A DNA stretch of 64,000 bases from Pseudomonas sp. GM50 (GTDB taxonomy: Bacteria; Pseudomonadota; Gammaproteobacteria; Pseudomonadales; Pseudomonadaceae), in the NCBI RefSeq assembly GCF_000282375.1, contig NZ_AKJK01000087.1, positions 1-64,000 of the forward strand. Reading direction: 5' to 3'. Each line of letters begins with the position of its first letter. Within the stretch, counting starts at the first letter, position 1. The position numbers and the translations under genes were made by a program. Positions 63,647-64,000 of this stretch are shown here, one piece after another. The notes below the pieces were generated by a model. That model was not told the origin of the DNA, ran no database searches, and saw only the letters and a program-made list of their open reading frames with translations.

Positions 63647-64000
63647 ATGACCGAGCCCCTCCTCAGCTTTGATGCACTCAAGCGCGCCGCTGCCTCCGGC
63701 GAGATCGATACCGTGTTGGTCTGCATGGTCGACATGCAAGGACGACTGGTCGGCAAGCGATTCCAGGTCGAGTTTTTCATCGACAGCGGCCATGAAGAAA
63801 CCCACTGCTGCAATTACCTGCTGGCTGACGACATCGACATGGAGCCGGTGCCGGGTTACGCCGCGGCCAGCTGGAGCAAAGGCTATGGCGACTTTGTCCT
63901 GAAACCCGACATGGCCACCTTGCGTCGCGTGCCCTGGCTGGAATGCACGGCGCTGGTGCTCTGCGACGTACTCGATCATCACCATCGGCGCGATCTGCCG
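63647..64000 (+). CDS. Glutamine synthetase family protein, N-terminal part (cut by window end)
   Basis: 118 codons are visible, from an ATG preceded by AGGA; no stop before the edge. MTEPLLSFDALKRAAASGEI is followed by DTVLVCMVDMQGRLVGKRFQVEFFIDSG and SWSKGYGDFVLKPDMATLRRVPWLECTALVLCDV, the beta-grasp N domain of GS-like enzymes (VxxxxxDMQGRLVGKR; GDFVLKPDMATLRRVPW). It is closer to the PuuA/SpuI gamma-glutamylpolyamine synthetase type than to GlnA. That would agree with the polyamine-type binding protein upstream. The catalytic domain lies outside the window. Confidence 0.85.
   Translation, partial: MTEPLLSFDALKRAAASGEIDTVLVCMVDMQGRLVGKRFQVEFFIDSGHEETHCCNYLLADDIDMEPVPGYAAASWSKGYGDFVLKPDMATLRRVPWLECTALVLCDVLDHHHRRDLP

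Overview
The window looks like a chromosomal segment of a fluorescent-group Pseudomonas. Support for this: high-GC coding throughout, the dense set of short palindromic REP sequences typical of P. fluorescens relatives, an hcnABC cyanide synthase operon with an ANR-type promoter and an RsmA-type leader site, a seven-subunit Mrp antiporter with fused A+B subunits, and many Pseudomonas-typical small proteins. I see no rRNA, tRNA, CRISPR array, transposase or phage gene. Apart from REP insertions it reads as ordinary core and flexible chromosome.

Layout. 1-3.4 kb: a REP tandem repeat, then a sulfur-acquisition operon (SfnB-type acyl-CoA dehydrogenase homologue, a half-length paralogue of it, and a flavin-dependent monooxygenase) behind a good sigma-54 promoter. 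3.5-5.1 kb: a divergent XRE-cupin regulator and EamA exporter around a palindromic operator. 5.3-11.4 kb: the translationally coupled Mrp cation/proton antiporter operon. 11.5-19.1 kb: mostly small or poorly known genes (DUF3995, an orphan betaine-type binding protein, two lipoproteins, DUF2789, a chemotaxis receptor, a zinc-finger-less DksA paralogue).

19.4-36.3 kb: a complete myo-inositol catabolic region. The minus-strand genes are iolC-DUF2090, iolE, iolB, iolA/mmsA, an iolI-like gene, iolD, iolG, an extra TIM-barrel gene, an IolW-like dehydrogenase and an ABC importer. The RpiR-type regulator iolR is divergent, with a GGAA-N6-TTCC operator candidate in the shared promoter region. Together they import inositol, oxidise it to inosose, dehydrate and hydrolyse the ring, then isomerise, phosphorylate and cleave it to central metabolites.

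36.4-42.1 kb: a GST, hcnABC, and a membrane-protein gene with a 23-residue partner gene. 42.2-46.3 kb: a two-component system, a DinB protein and an LhgO-like oxidase. 46.6-50.0 kb: a structured leader, a 98-residue basic protein and mgtA. 50.2-53.4 kb: a Na/Pi cotransporter overlapping a SLOG-fold gene, plus two secreted proteins. 53.5-57.8 kb: PLP dehydratase, methyltransferases, a HAD phosphatase and a receiver-only regulator. 57.9-64 kb: a LuxR regulator divergent from an orphan polyamine-binding protein, a P1 peptidase, a lactate permease, and the start of a glutamine-synthetase-family gene running off the edge.

Most intergenic spaces hold REP doublets whose central spacers are also palindromic, so each forms a hairpin of about 90 bases. 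I found no clearly new multi-gene system. The best candidates for new biology are the switch-like leader and 98-residue ORF before mgtA, the stand-alone C-terminal half of an acyl-CoA dehydrogenase, and the transporter/SLOG gene pair. All functions are inferred by reading the sequence; no database search was run.
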